Shown here in pieces: positions 6,046-13,836 of a DNA stretch of 14,180 bases. Location: contig DAORJA010000021.1 of NCBI GenBank assembly GCA_035438805.1, positions 1-14,180 of the forward strand, written 5' to 3'. The notes beneath the pieces are model-generated. The model did no database searches, was not told the DNA's origin, and saw only the letters and a list, made by a program, of their open reading frames with translations. Source of the stretch: UBA922 sp035438805. Its GTDB lineage: Bacteria; Patescibacteriota; Patescibacteriia; Magasanikbacterales; UBA922. Numbering within the stretch: position 1 is the first letter of the stretch; each line of letters opens with the position of its first letter. Both the position numbers and the translations under genes were made by a program.

Positions 6046-6597
6046 TTAGTTTGTTTCTGAATGTGAATTTTCTACTGGTCGAGAGAAATATGCATGATTA
6101 TGAATTTCTGTATAATCAGGTAATTCCTCTACTTTTCCTACGCCTAATTGTCGCAATGCTGTAAGTGATACCGTGTAGGTCGGAAGTACACTATCACTTG
6201 ATTCATGTTCTTCTACCAAGTCCCGAATCAAAAGTGTGCGGAGAATTACTGCACAATTCACTCCTCTGATTTCTTCAATCTCAGGACGAGTAATAGGACC
6301 TCGATAACCTATGACCGTGAGTGTTTCTAATTGTGCTTTGGTTAATTCACCTAAAATGTCTCGCGCTACAAATTTTTCAACTTCTTCAGCATTTGAAGGA
6401 TTGGTAACCAACTGCACTGTATCATCAACACGGAGATAGTGAATTCCACATACTCCGATATACTTTTCACTCACATGAGACAGAGCTCCTTCAATATCTC
6501 CCTCACTTACTTCGAGTGCCCGCGCGAGAGCTTTTACAGTCAGTGGCTTTGACGCGACAAAGAGGATTGATTCGAGAATGCTTACAATGTCGTTCAT
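6046..6597 (-). CDS. scpB: Segregation and condensation protein ScpB
   Basis: ScpB is a winged-helix (kite) protein that dimerises and binds ScpA in the SMC condensin complex. The N-terminus (MNDIVSILESILFVASKPLT) and the later YRGPITRPEIEEIRGVNCAV region (about residues 97-116) are diagnostic of the family. The product is 183 aa, normal length, and ends in a short polar tail. It starts eight bases after the scpA stop and has no SD, as expected for a downstream gene in a tight operon. The smc gene itself is not in the window. Confidence 0.93.
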   Translation of the reverse strand: MNDIVSILESILFVASKPLTVKALARALEVSEGDIEGALSHVSEKYIGVCGIHYLRVDDTVQLVTNPSNAEEVEKFVARDILGELTKAQLETLTVIGYRGPITRPEIEEIRGVNCAVILRTLLIRDLVEEHESSDSVLPTYTVSLTALRQLGVGKVEELPDYTEIHNHAYFSRPVENSHSETN

Positions 6598-6605
6598 ACA
6601 AAAGT

Positions 6606-7292
6606 TTAAGCTTTAACAATATGAATGTCTGAAAATGCGTTTGTTTGATTTACTTCAGCCTCACGCTGTTTTACCAATTCTAGTAGTGCCAAGAAGCTTA
6701 CAATAATTTCAGTTTTTGTTGCGCTATTACCCAAAATATCTGAAAACTTTGTTTGCCCTTCTACTTCCAATAATTTTTTCAACCGTGAGATTGTTTCTTT
6801 CAAAGAAACTGTTCGATCAATTCGTGTCTCAGGCAATGCTTTGGGAGGTGATATACGTTTAAGGAGATTGGCGATTGCAAGACTCCAATTAGTAAGCGTA
6901 AGATTTTCAGGTAATGGAATCGATTGAGGTAGTCTAGGCTCTTCGATTCTCACATAGCTATGATAGGGTCCGAGCCATAGCTTATCAATTTTTTTACTTG
7001 TTTCAACAAATAAACGATAGAGCCTCAACTGTTCTTCGAGAGGTGGACCCTCCTCTTCGTCAGGCTCTACCGAAGAAAGTAAGTGTTTTGATTTTGCAAA
7101 AAGTAGTTTAGCAGCAATCACGAGAAAATCAGCAAGCTCTTCTGCATCTGTTTCATCGAGCGCTTCCAGATACTGTAGAAATTGCTCTGTCACTTTTGAT
7201 ATAGAAACTTCGCTTATTTCCAATTTTTCATCTTGGATAAGCGCGAGCAGCAGATCAAGCGGACCGCTAAATTGTCCTACTTTTATATCCAT
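6606..7292 (-). CDS. scpA: Segregation and condensation protein ScpA
   Basis: ScpA is the kleisin that bridges the SMC heads and binds ScpB. The N-terminal motif FSGPLDLLLALIQDEKLEI (about residues 8-26) is diagnostic. The C-terminal winged helix contains FLALLELVKQREAEVNQ (about 199-215), as in the family. I chose the ATG at 7292 (MDIKVGQF) over the GTG at 7301. It is preceded at 5 bp by AGGTGG (7298-7303 on the minus strand), one base off a perfect SD, and it matches the family start. Length is 228 aa. Adjacent scpB lies 8 bp downstream. Confidence 0.93.
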   Translation of the reverse strand: MDIKVGQFSGPLDLLLALIQDEKLEISEVSISKVTEQFLQYLEALDETDAEELADFLVIAAKLLFAKSKHLLSSVEPDEEEGPPLEEQLRLYRLFVETSKKIDKLWLGPYHSYVRIEEPRLPQSIPLPENLTLTNWSLAIANLLKRISPPKALPETRIDRTVSLKETISRLKKLLEVEGQTKFSDILGNSATKTEIIVSFLALLELVKQREAEVNQTNAFSDIHIVKA

Positions 7293-7303
7293 ACGTACCA
7301 CCT

Positions 7304-7332
7304 AGTCTAGCAAGAATAACCCCTGGTCGCAA
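7304..7332 (-). promoter_or_regulatory. Possible internal promoter for the scpA operon
   Basis: On the minus strand: -35 TTGCGA (7332-7327), a 17-bp spacer, -10 TAGACT (7309-7304) with a TGC extension. The predicted start near 7297 would leave almost no leader before the ATG at 7292. That conflicts with use of the AGGTGG SD, so this is tentative. Confidence 0.3.
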
Positions 7333-7340
7333 GGGTTATT
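7315..7340 (-). terminator. Hairpin at the end of the GT-C gene (weak terminator?)
   Basis: AATAACCC (7315-7322) and GGGTTATT (7333-7340) form a perfect 8-bp inverted repeat with a 10-nt loop, and the repeat contains the stop codon at 7336-7338. No U-rich tail follows on either strand, so termination would be partial at best. It sits where the glycosyltransferase genes meet the scpA operon. Confidence 0.35.
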
Positions 7341-8982
7341 CAGCAAATAATTGAAACGCATTATGATTGAAATATACCATCTGGACATCAGTAGTCTTCC
7401 CTTCAATACGGATACGCGTTCCGGTGTGATCGGTTTTTCTAAAATCTTCTAGTATAAATGCCATATCATACATCTCTACTGCTGGTAATCCTGTAAACAA
7501 ACGCTCTCTTCCCTCCTCTGAGGACATACACAATGCCCTACCACAGGTGTCTATGGCAACAAGTTTTTTTTCTTTGGAATAACTCTCGGATAATAGAGGT
7601 GCTATCAATACTCGATCTCCATTAAATTTCCCATACCCTAACAATTCTAATGCAAGCAAGGTTCCATTTCTGAATAATTGTGCTCCTTCAATTCGATCTG
7701 GCAACCCCACAAGCACAACTGGCTTATTAGGATCAAGCGACAAATTCTGAATTGTTGGTAAGGTCTCCTGTACAATTAATCCTGCCTTCATCCACTCAGC
7801 AGTTTTTCCTTGAATAGGAAAAATACACGCTATGCTAATAATACTGATTACGAGCACATACAGTATCTTGCCTGCACGAACCCGTTTGAGCATATGATAC
7901 AGGGTATACGCTATTCCAAATACTCCAAACAACGAAGGTAGGTATGTATATCGCTCCCCTTCATTACTGAGTGCATTATAGTGAAGTGTGAGATATGGTA
8001 GGAGCGAAGCTATGTAACATAACCCAATCACTAGTATGGTATACATCTGTTTTCTACACAGCCATAATATACCCACAAATGATGCAACAAGACAGGTGCC
8101 AACTAGCCTAATATGACTCATAATTTCAACCACCATACTATCTCTCAGTGGATACGATGCAAATAATCCCACAGTGATTCGAGTCGCCATCTCAATCATT
8201 TCCTTCAGTGAAAAAATCAATGACTGACTTCCATAATATCCGACCACAACTCCAGTCGTGTATCTGCGTACTGCCATGTACCCACCAAGAACTACAACCA
8301 GTGGGAGGTAATAGATGAGCACATGCAAAAGTGACTGTTTGTATTTTTCTTTTTTGAAAGAAATTGTCTGAAACCTGCAATCAATAAGAAAGAAGATGAA
8401 TATGAAACTGATTCCAATTTCCTTAGTAAGTAAGGAACATGCAATTAGTACGCACGCGGCAATATAATACTTCACTTTTTTTTGTGATGAGAATACGCTA
8501 TAGCAATACAGCGCTGCACTATACAATGCAGTCGCTATGAGATGTGGCTGGCTCGAAATCCACGCCACAGCTTCAACATGACTTGGTAGACATATAAACA
8601 ATACTCCGGCTGCACATCCAATCAACAGTGACCCTGACATTCGGCGTACAAACCCATACAATGAGAAGGCTGCAGCAGCCATAGCGACGATACTTATTAT
8701 ATGATAGCCCAGTGATTGCAGGTGAAACATGTGATATTCTAAAAACAATGCAACATTCCACAATGGACCATAACTACTCCCAACTCTATTGCCTACAATA
8801 TTAGTAGCAAAGAATTGAAAAATATTTTTTGTATCTTTGACAATTGATATGGCATGCCAATCATCGCTCAAAAATCCTACTCCCAGTGTCTGACGGTACA
8901 ATAAAAAACTAAGCACCAGTAATCCAATACCGATTACTATATGCTGTATCCTAGGTTTTTTTATATAATCCACGGGACGCAT
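7336..8982 (-). CDS. GT-C-like multi-membrane glycosyltransferase
   Basis: A 548-aa membrane protein with roughly ten or more hydrophobic helices and a C-terminal domain of about 130 residues that looks soluble and extracytoplasmic. The FLSDDW motif (residues 37-42) in the first outside loop resembles the catalytic acid loop of GT-C enzymes, which use polyprenyl-phosphate sugars. The later segment SHVEAVAWISSQPHLIATA recalls the protein O-mannosyltransferase/TMTC-like group. Acceptor and sugar are unknown. I prefer the ATG at 8982 (MRPVDYIKKP), which overlaps the upstream GT2 gene by 32 bp. An ATG at 9024 would add 14 residues and deepen the overlap. The adjacent GT2 and DUF6311-like genes suggest one pathway. 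Confidence 0.8.
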   Translation of the reverse strand: MRPVDYIKKPRIQHIVIGIGLLVLSFLLYRQTLGVGFLSDDWHAISIVKDTKNIFQFFATNIVGNRVGSSYGPLWNVALFLEYHMFHLQSLGYHIISIVAMAAAAFSLYGFVRRMSGSLLIGCAAGVLFICLPSHVEAVAWISSQPHLIATALYSAALYCYSVFSSQKKVKYYIAACVLIACSLLTKEIGISFIFIFFLIDCRFQTISFKKEKYKQSLLHVLIYYLPLVVVLGGYMAVRRYTTGVVVGYYGSQSLIFSLKEMIEMATRITVGLFASYPLRDSMVVEIMSHIRLVGTCLVASFVGILWLCRKQMYTILVIGLCYIASLLPYLTLHYNALSNEGERYTYLPSLFGVFGIAYTLYHMLKRVRAGKILYVLVISIISIACIFPIQGKTAEWMKAGLIVQETLPTIQNLSLDPNKPVVLVGLPDRIEGAQLFRNGTLLALELLGYGKFNGDRVLIAPLLSESYSKEKKLVAIDTCGRALCMSSEEGRERLFTGLPAVEMYDMAFILEDFRKTDHTGTRIRIEGKTTDVQMVYFNHNAFQLFAE

Positions 8983-9688
8983 ATGAACGAATACGAATAA
9001 TATCAGCCAAAATTTTCCATCCATGCCTCAAAAAATGCACTCCTCCCCTACGGGTGATGCATGCAGGTTTCAAATGCACTGGCAGTTCTTGATACTTCAA
9101 TTGATGCTCTTTTGCAATCAAAAAAATTTCAGTATCAAACACCCAACGATTTGTTTTGACCAGTGCGAAAATTATTTCAGCTGCTTTTCTCTTAAATATT
9201 TTTAATCCGCTCTGCGTATCAGAAATATTCCCCAGCTTTCGAGGCAATAATAGACGGAATAAACGTGTGCCAATTTTTCGATAGAGTGAATACTGACTCT
9301 CGGTCTTATCTGCTGCAGTTCTTGTCCCATACACAAATGAAAGCTCACTACTTTCTTCAAGAAGCTGAAACCCAGACTGAAGCGCTTCTACGCCATATGG
9401 AATTTCTACATCAGTAAATGCAATTTTGGTACAATCTGTTACAACCTTCTGTAATCCTTCACGTATTGCATATCCTTTACCCATATTTTTTGCATATTCT
9501 ACAATTGTCACCGTAGATGCATTTTCTTTATGAAATTTTTCGAGAAGCGTACCTGTCTCATCAGTACTTCCATCATTTACAAAAATAATCTGGTGGTTTT
9601 TTACAAGCTCACCTAATTCTCGAAATGTTTCAGGCAAATACAGTGCCCCATTATATACAGGAATAATTATGGCTCCTTCCATATTCAT
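8951..9688 (-). CDS. GT2 glycosyltransferase, polyprenyl-phosphate sugar synthase type
   Basis: A 245-aa GT-A-fold family 2 transferase resembling dolichyl-phosphate glucosyl/mannosyltransferases (ALG5/DPM1 group), which load a sugar from a nucleotide donor onto a lipid phosphate. Visible motifs are PVYNGALYLPE (10-20), VNDGSTDETG (37-46), NMGKGYAIREG (68-78), DTQSGLKIF (157-165) and WVFDTE (182-187). The metal-binding position reads D93-V94-E95 rather than a plain DxD. There are no C-terminal membrane helices, so the product should be cytosolic or peripheral. Its ATG overlaps the stop of the upstream DUF6311-like gene by 4 bp (ATGA), indicating translational coupling. The downstream GT-C gene overlaps its 3' end. 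It would supply the lipid-linked sugar for those two enzymes. Confidence 0.88.
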   Translation of the reverse strand: MNMEGAIIIPVYNGALYLPETFRELGELVKNHQIIFVNDGSTDETGTLLEKFHKENASTVTIVEYAKNMGKGYAIREGLQKVVTDCTKIAFTDVEIPYGVEALQSGFQLLEESSELSFVYGTRTAADKTESQYSLYRKIGTRLFRLLLPRKLGNISDTQSGLKIFKRKAAEIIFALVKTNRWVFDTEIFLIAKEHQLKYQELPVHLKPACITRRGGVHFLRHGWKILADIIRIRSYASRGLYKKT

Positions 9689-11325
9689 ATTTCTTTTTTT
9701 TCTGTTAACATACCCACTGGAGCAAGCACCGTATACCCGTCAATTGTTTTTACCTTGTAGAGTGTTTTGTCCACTTTCTCTGTCATTGTGCGCCCTGTTT
9801 TTTCATCAAGAAAAATATACAATGTGTTATCAGCAACGATACCTTCTTGCAGTGATCGTACTTCTGCATCCATAAAATCCTTATTAAGGAGACCTGCAGC
9901 GCGTACCACATATCCCGTATTAAGCGTCATATTATGCTCTGCAGCAAACAGCGCAATAGTTTCATATTTTCCCAGTGCGTAAGATGGTACAAATGAAATA
10001 TGTTCTATTGAATGAGCAGCTTGTGACCAAAAAGGATCGTTTAGTGGATTATGCCATACAACTGCCTCATAAAAATTATCCAATTCCAGTAATTTATCTT
10101 TGAAATCATATCCTTGGACTAACACTGCGAAAATCATTAGACCATACGCAACATAGGTACGAGATTTTTTGATAATAAAAAATGATGCAAGTACAATCAG
10201 GTAATACACTGGCCAGAATAATCTGCCTGATGACCGTACCACTCCCATGATATGTTCACGGACATATTCAGACAATGGAATACTGAATATCTCTTTCCCC
10301 CACACTGAGACTGTATTTGTTATGGCGAGTAACGTGAGAACACCAACTACTGCAACTACAGGCCACCACTCATACATTTTTCTTTTTATGTCTGTATATT
10401 TTTTATCCTGTACCAATTGAAATAGTGATAGTCCCAACAGAATGATGATGCCGAGCCCCAGATATGCAAATCCTTCATTGGGTTCACGAACATTCATGTT
10501 CTTTATAATCGTAGACCAGCCATAGGGATTGATCAGACTATTCAAATCAAGAGAGAAGACCCCATATCCAGGTGCCGCCCCACTCCCGGTCGAGAATACA
10601 CCCACAATCCATGAAAGCATGAGTACGAGTCCCACCTCGATTACAAAAAAAATACTTCCTTTCTTCCATGATAACACATGCAGTTTTACTATTCGTCGCA
10701 CGAGATCAGCTACAAATAATGCTCCGCACATAAACAGAAGGTACGGATGAATCAATACGGTTAATAGTAAGATTGCGGTCCACTGCCAGATTGGCATTTT
10801 TCCATTTTTTAATCCCAGCCACAATGACCACAGTATAATCCAATGTGCTCCAAGTGCTGAATGTCCTCCGAGTCGAAAAAGCATGATTGGAGAAAGGATG
10901 AAAAATATACTTCCAATTACAGACAATGCTTTCTTCTGTAAATACTGGTATGTAAGGGCATACCCAAACATTCCCTGCAATACAAAACAACTAAGTATCC
11001 AAATTCCATCAAACTGGAATGGAAATGGCAGCCATTCTGAAAATAGTTTGAAAAAAAATGAGAATAACGGAATTGAGTCAGTAAATGTAAGCGGTACTCC
11101 ATGCGGATATACGAGATGTGATACTTGTCCAATTGGAAATGACCACGGTGAGTCCCTGAATAATTCCCAACCAATATAGTGCTGGAATGGATCTCCACCG
11201 ATCCACAATGTCCATTCAATATACGACGTATCAAGCAATTCACTATAGAGTAGCAAAAATAATACTGCACCAAGTGCCCCTGAAATAATCAAAAAAATGT
11301 AAGAACGTAAACCTTTCTTAAGCAT
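9685..11325 (-). CDS. DUF6311-like membrane protein, putative GT-C glycosyltransferase
   Basis: A 546-aa polytopic membrane protein with about ten to eleven hydrophobic segments and a C-terminal part (about residues 410-546) that looks exposed. The N-terminal outside loop WIGGDPFQHYIGWELFRDSP (41-60), followed by a region ending in SHLVYPHGVPLTFTDSIPLF, is typical of the DUF6311 family. That family resembles GT-C transferases, with the GD pair at 44-45 in the catalytic-loop position. It is probably active at the outer membrane face on a polyprenyl-linked sugar. The gene starts 21 bp after the aspS stop and shares a 4-bp ATGA overlap with the following GT2 gene. No SD is evident. The family call rests on recalled sequence features, so it is likely but not proven. 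Confidence 0.78.
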   Translation of the reverse strand: MLKKGLRSYIFLIISGALGAVLFLLLYSELLDTSYIEWTLWIGGDPFQHYIGWELFRDSPWSFPIGQVSHLVYPHGVPLTFTDSIPLFSFFFKLFSEWLPFPFQFDGIWILSCFVLQGMFGYALTYQYLQKKALSVIGSIFFILSPIMLFRLGGHSALGAHWIILWSLWLGLKNGKMPIWQWTAILLLTVLIHPYLLFMCGALFVADLVRRIVKLHVLSWKKGSIFFVIEVGLVLMLSWIVGVFSTGSGAAPGYGVFSLDLNSLINPYGWSTIIKNMNVREPNEGFAYLGLGIIILLGLSLFQLVQDKKYTDIKRKMYEWWPVVAVVGVLTLLAITNTVSVWGKEIFSIPLSEYVREHIMGVVRSSGRLFWPVYYLIVLASFFIIKKSRTYVAYGLMIFAVLVQGYDFKDKLLELDNFYEAVVWHNPLNDPFWSQAAHSIEHISFVPSYALGKYETIALFAAEHNMTLNTGYVVRAAGLLNKDFMDAEVRSLQEGIVADNTLYIFLDEKTGRTMTEKVDKTLYKVKTIDGYTVLAPVGMLTEKKEI

Positions 11326-11346
11326 GCACAGACTATTATACGCTGG

Positions 11347-13113
11347 TTATTTTTTGGAGAGATCAACTTTTATTCCCAATTCTTTGAGTTGTATATCTTC
11401 AACCTCTGAAGGACTGCCGACCATTGGTTCTTCGGCTTTTTGATTCTTTGGGAATGGAACAACGGCTCTAATATTATCTTCACCACGAAGCAGCATAACG
11501 AGGCGCTCAATTCCTGGTGCAAATCCACAGTGAGGAGGAGCTCCAAAACTAAATGCTTTGATCATGTGACCAAACTTTTTATCAACAACTTCTGGTCCAT
11601 ATCCTGCAATTTCAAATGCTTTGTACATGAGTGCAGCATCTTTATTTCTCACAGCTCCACTTGAAAGCTCAAGACCATTTGCAATGATGTCGTATTGGAA
11701 TGCTTTGATAGTGAGAGGATCCTGGTTCAAAAGTGCTTCCATTCCACCTTGTGGCATAGAAAATGGATTGTGTGCAAAGTCAATTTTTTTCTGATCTTCA
11801 TTCCATTCGTAAAATGGAAAATCTACCACCCATGCCCACGCGATTTCATCAGGGTCTGCAAGCTGTAATTTTTTACCTGCCATATCTCTGACTGCACCAA
11901 GCGCCTTGCATGATACTTCCCAGGCATCAGCAACAAAGAAGACAATACTGCCGGCTTCTATTTTTTGACTCTGCACTAATTCTTGCAATTGCTCTTCCGT
12001 AAAGAATTTGGAAATACCTCCATCGAATTTTGTTCCATCATATTTCATCCACGCAAGACCTTTGGCATGTGAACGTTTTGCTGCATCAGTGTATTCATTA
12101 TCAATTTCAGCTCGAGTGAATTCAGCTCCCCCAGGAATTGCGAGTAATCGTACATGATCAGCCTTGGTAAACACTTCAAATGAAGTTGTCTTTGCCCATT
12201 CAGTCACTTCTCTGATTTTCAATTCATAACGCAAATCAGGACGATCGCTACCGTATGTCTCCATCACTTCTCGAAATGGAATTCGAGGGAATGGTTTTGA
12301 TTTTACTTTTTTTCCTGCCACATTTTCGGTTAACTCAACAAACAAAGGTTCCATGAGCGTAAAAAATTCATCCTGAGTCATGAAACTGGTTTCGCAATCA
12401 AGCTGATAAAATTCTCCTGGAGATCGGTCTGCTCGAGGATCTTCATCTCGCATACACGGAGCTACCTGGTAATAGCGATCAAATCCAGCCACCATCAACA
12501 ATTGTTTGTATTGCTGTGGAGCCTGTGGGAGCGCATAGAATTTTCCTTTGTGTAGGCGTGAAGGAACGAGAAAATCACGAGCTCCTTCAGGTGAACTCAC
12601 GGTTAAAATCGGAGTTGCGATATCTACAAAATTTCGTGACTCCATGAAATTCCGAATATACCCGATCATTTTCGCTCGAAACAAAATATTTTCTTTGAGG
12701 CGCTCACGTCGAAGTTCGAGAAAACGATATTTCAGACGAAGCTCTTCATCTTCTTCACCTTTTCCTGAATCAAAAATTTCAAATGGCAATGTATCTGCTT
12801 CGCTCAGAATTTTGATTTCACTGGCCAAAAGTTCGATCTCCCCTGTTCCAATTTCTGTATTAATATTTTTCTCATCACGAGCGACAATAGTTCCGGTAAC
12901 TGAAATCACATATTCATACTTCAATTTCTCAGCAAGCTCAAATTCTGTTGTTTTTTCTGGGTTAAACACTACCTGGGTAACACCATATCGATCACGTAAA
13001 TCTACAAATACCAAATTTCCAAATTTACGTCGCTTATTCACCCATCCAGCAAGTGTCACGACTGATCCCACTGACTCTTTTGAGAGCTCCCCACATGTAT
13101 GCGTTCGGTACAT
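11347..13113 (-). CDS. aspS: Aspartyl-tRNA synthetase (AspRS)
   Basis: A class II synthetase charging tRNA-Asp (and possibly tRNA-Asn) with aspartate. An N-terminal OB-fold anticodon-binding domain (about 1-105) has the WVNKRRKFG stretch at 24-32. The catalytic core follows: the motif 2 region (YYQVAPCMRDEDPRADR, 214-230) and C-terminal motif 3 (GFAPGIERLVMLLRG). The bacterial-type GAD insertion lies between. Length is 588 aa, normal for bacteria. I chose the ATG at 13113 (MYRTHTCGEL) as in homologues. The in-frame ATG at 13143 coincides with the predicted transcription start, so it should not be translated. After motif 2 the chain reads SPGEF where E. coli has QPEF, a one-residue insertion. 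The next genes follow closely and may be co-transcribed. Confidence 0.96.
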   Translation of the reverse strand: MYRTHTCGELSKESVGSVVTLAGWVNKRRKFGNLVFVDLRDRYGVTQVVFNPEKTTEFELAEKLKYEYVISVTGTIVARDEKNINTEIGTGEIELLASEIKILSEADTLPFEIFDSGKGEEDEELRLKYRFLELRRERLKENILFRAKMIGYIRNFMESRNFVDIATPILTVSSPEGARDFLVPSRLHKGKFYALPQAPQQYKQLLMVAGFDRYYQVAPCMRDEDPRADRSPGEFYQLDCETSFMTQDEFFTLMEPLFVELTENVAGKKVKSKPFPRIPFREVMETYGSDRPDLRYELKIREVTEWAKTTSFEVFTKADHVRLLAIPGGAEFTRAEIDNEYTDAAKRSHAKGLAWMKYDGTKFDGGISKFFTEEQLQELVQSQKIEAGSIVFFVADAWEVSCKALGAVRDMAGKKLQLADPDEIAWAWVVDFPFYEWNEDQKKIDFAHNPFSMPQGGMEALLNQDPLTIKAFQYDIIANGLELSSGAVRNKDAALMYKAFEIAGYGPEVVDKKFGHMIKAFSFGAPPHCGFAPGIERLVMLLRGEDNIRAVVPFPKNQKAEEPMVGSPSEVEDIQLKELGIKVDLSKK

Positions 13114-13149
13114 ATTTTTATCTAATTTAACTATAGAAAACATAGGTTG

Positions 13150-13178
13150 AGTGTATCAGGTTAATCTGAGTTTATCAA
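13150..13178 (-). promoter_or_regulatory. Promoter of aspS
   Basis: On the minus strand: -35 TTGATA (13178-13173, five of six), a 17-bp spacer and -10 TACACT (13155-13150, four of six). The predicted start is near 13143, leaving a 30-nt leader before the ATG at 13113. It is divergent from the promoter at 13192, with 13 bp between the two -35 boxes. Confidence 0.6.
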
Positions 13179-13191
13179 GAGAGAGATTGGT

Positions 13192-13221
13192 TTGACATAG
13201 TTCAAAAAAACTAGATATACT
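13192..13221 (+). promoter_or_regulatory. Promoter of the coiled-coil gene
   Basis: Perfect -35 TTGACA (13192-13197), an 18-bp spacer and -10 TATACT (13216-13221, five of six). The predicted start is near 13228. Confidence 0.75.
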
Positions 13222-13264
13222 AGGTGTATTATTCACTTAATTTATACGTATGGAGGGACATACC

Positions 13265-13594
13265 GTGATTGAGCAAACGCTCAAAGAGCTCGTGCAAATC
13301 ACTCGGGAAAATACCGAGGTGCTTCATTTTATACAGGAAAACATGGTAATGAGAGAAGAATTTTATAAGGAAATTAATGACATTAAAGTTGACATTGCTG
13401 AATTAAAAACAGACGTCGCGCAACTGAAGGCTGATATGGTGATAGTAAAAGCTGATATACGCTCAATCAAAGAACGACTGGATACTCTCGAGACAAAATC
13501 TCAACAAGATGATGATGCGCTAAATAGTGAAATTCAAAAACTCAAGAAACAGGTCAAAAAAATAGAAGAGGCTGTACGCCCACAACTACTATAA
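13265..13594 (+). CDS. Small coiled-coil protein, function unknown
   Basis: A 109-aa, highly charged, almost wholly helical protein. From about residue 30 to 100 it shows heptad-like spacing of Ile, Val and Leu (DIKVDIAELKTDVAQLKADM, then VKADIRSIKERLDTLE). The short internal repeats D-I-x-x-L-K and K-A-D-[MI] indicate a long parallel coiled coil. There is no signal peptide or membrane segment. Two starts are possible. The GTG at 13265 has an ideal GGAGGG SD (13252-13257) seven bases upstream. The ATG at 13250 overlaps that SD and has none of its own, so I choose GTG. GC3 is about 35% (38 of 109 codons by hand), which is host-like. Its partner is unknown. A hairpin at 13618-13646 probably ends its transcript. 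Confidence 0.85.
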   Translation: MIEQTLKELVQITRENTEVLHFIQENMVMREEFYKEINDIKVDIAELKTDVAQLKADMVIVKADIRSIKERLDTLETKSQQDDDALNSEIQKLKKQVKKIEEAVRPQLL

Positions 13595-13617
13595 ATAACC
13601 TCTCGATGTATTCATAC

Positions 13618-13646
13618 ACAAGACTTCCTTTCATGGGGAGTTTTGT
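13618..13646 (+). terminator. Hairpin 3' of the coiled-coil gene, terminator-like
   Basis: ACAAGACTTCCT (13618-13629) pairs with GGGGAGTTTTGT (13635-13646) over 12 continuous pairs, three of them G-U, around a 5-nt loop. The four Ts lie inside the stem and the following bases (AATTGTG) are not a U tract, so termination is uncertain. The wobble pairs place the structure in plus-strand RNA. Confidence 0.45.
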
Positions 13647-13663
13647 AATTGTGAACTAAAAAC

Positions 13664-13692
13664 TTGACAAAAGGCCAAAAAAATGGTCTAAT
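13664..13692 (+). promoter_or_regulatory. Promoter of the lipoprotein gene
   Basis: Perfect -35 TTGACA (13664-13669), a 17-bp spacer and -10 TCTAAT (13687-13692, five of six) preceded by a TGG extension (13684-13686). The spacer also carries an imperfect inverted repeat (AGGCCA 13672-13677, TGGTCT 13684-13689) that could be an operator. The predicted start is near 13699, about 138 nt before the ATG. Confidence 0.75.
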
Positions 13693-13723
13693 CGCCATAG
13701 AATGTACCTTCTTGAGTTGCATC

Positions 13724-13781
13724 ATCGCTCCGACATATAAGGTAGTCTGCCTATATAGGTTATTTTGTATGTTGGAGTGAT
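13724..13781 (+). ncRNA. 26-bp uninterrupted RNA hairpin in the lipoprotein leader
   Basis: Bases 13724-13749 pair one-for-one with 13756-13781 around the hexaloop CCTATA, with no bulge or mismatch. Eight pairs are G-U: 13727/13778, 13732/13773, 13738/13767, 13741/13764, 13742/13763, 13745/13760, 13746/13759 and 13749/13756. On the other strand these would be A-C mismatches, so the structure belongs to the plus-strand transcript. It lies wholly inside the predicted leader. No U tract follows, so it is not a simple terminator. Possible roles are a cis-regulatory element, an RNase III or protein target, or a stability element. I do not recognise a known riboswitch or leader family. Confidence 0.7.
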
Positions 13782-13787
13782 TTCTCA

Positions 13788-13802
13788 GTCGGAAAGTCCG
13801 AT
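13788..13802 (+). promoter_or_regulatory. Second leader hairpin before the lipoprotein SD
   Basis: TCGGA (13789-13793) pairs with TCCGA (13797-13801) around AAG, with a flanking G-U pair at 13788/13802. It begins seven bases after the long hairpin and ends about 20 bases before the GAGGAG SD at 13823. Confidence 0.5.
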
Positions 13803-13836
13803 CTAGAAAAAGCCCCATTATTGAGGAGATGAGCAT

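Noticed and set aside
12548..13150. 200-aa plus-strand ORF antisense to aspS
   Set aside because: Its translation is Ser/Arg/Phe-rich low-complexity sequence, as expected opposite a charged, Glu/Lys/Arg-rich coding strand. It shadows the aspS gene.
13724..13802. Known riboswitch, T-box or classical transcription attenuator in the lipoprotein leader
   Set aside because: I recognise no T-box or common riboswitch core, and neither hairpin is followed by a U tract that would make it a terminator.
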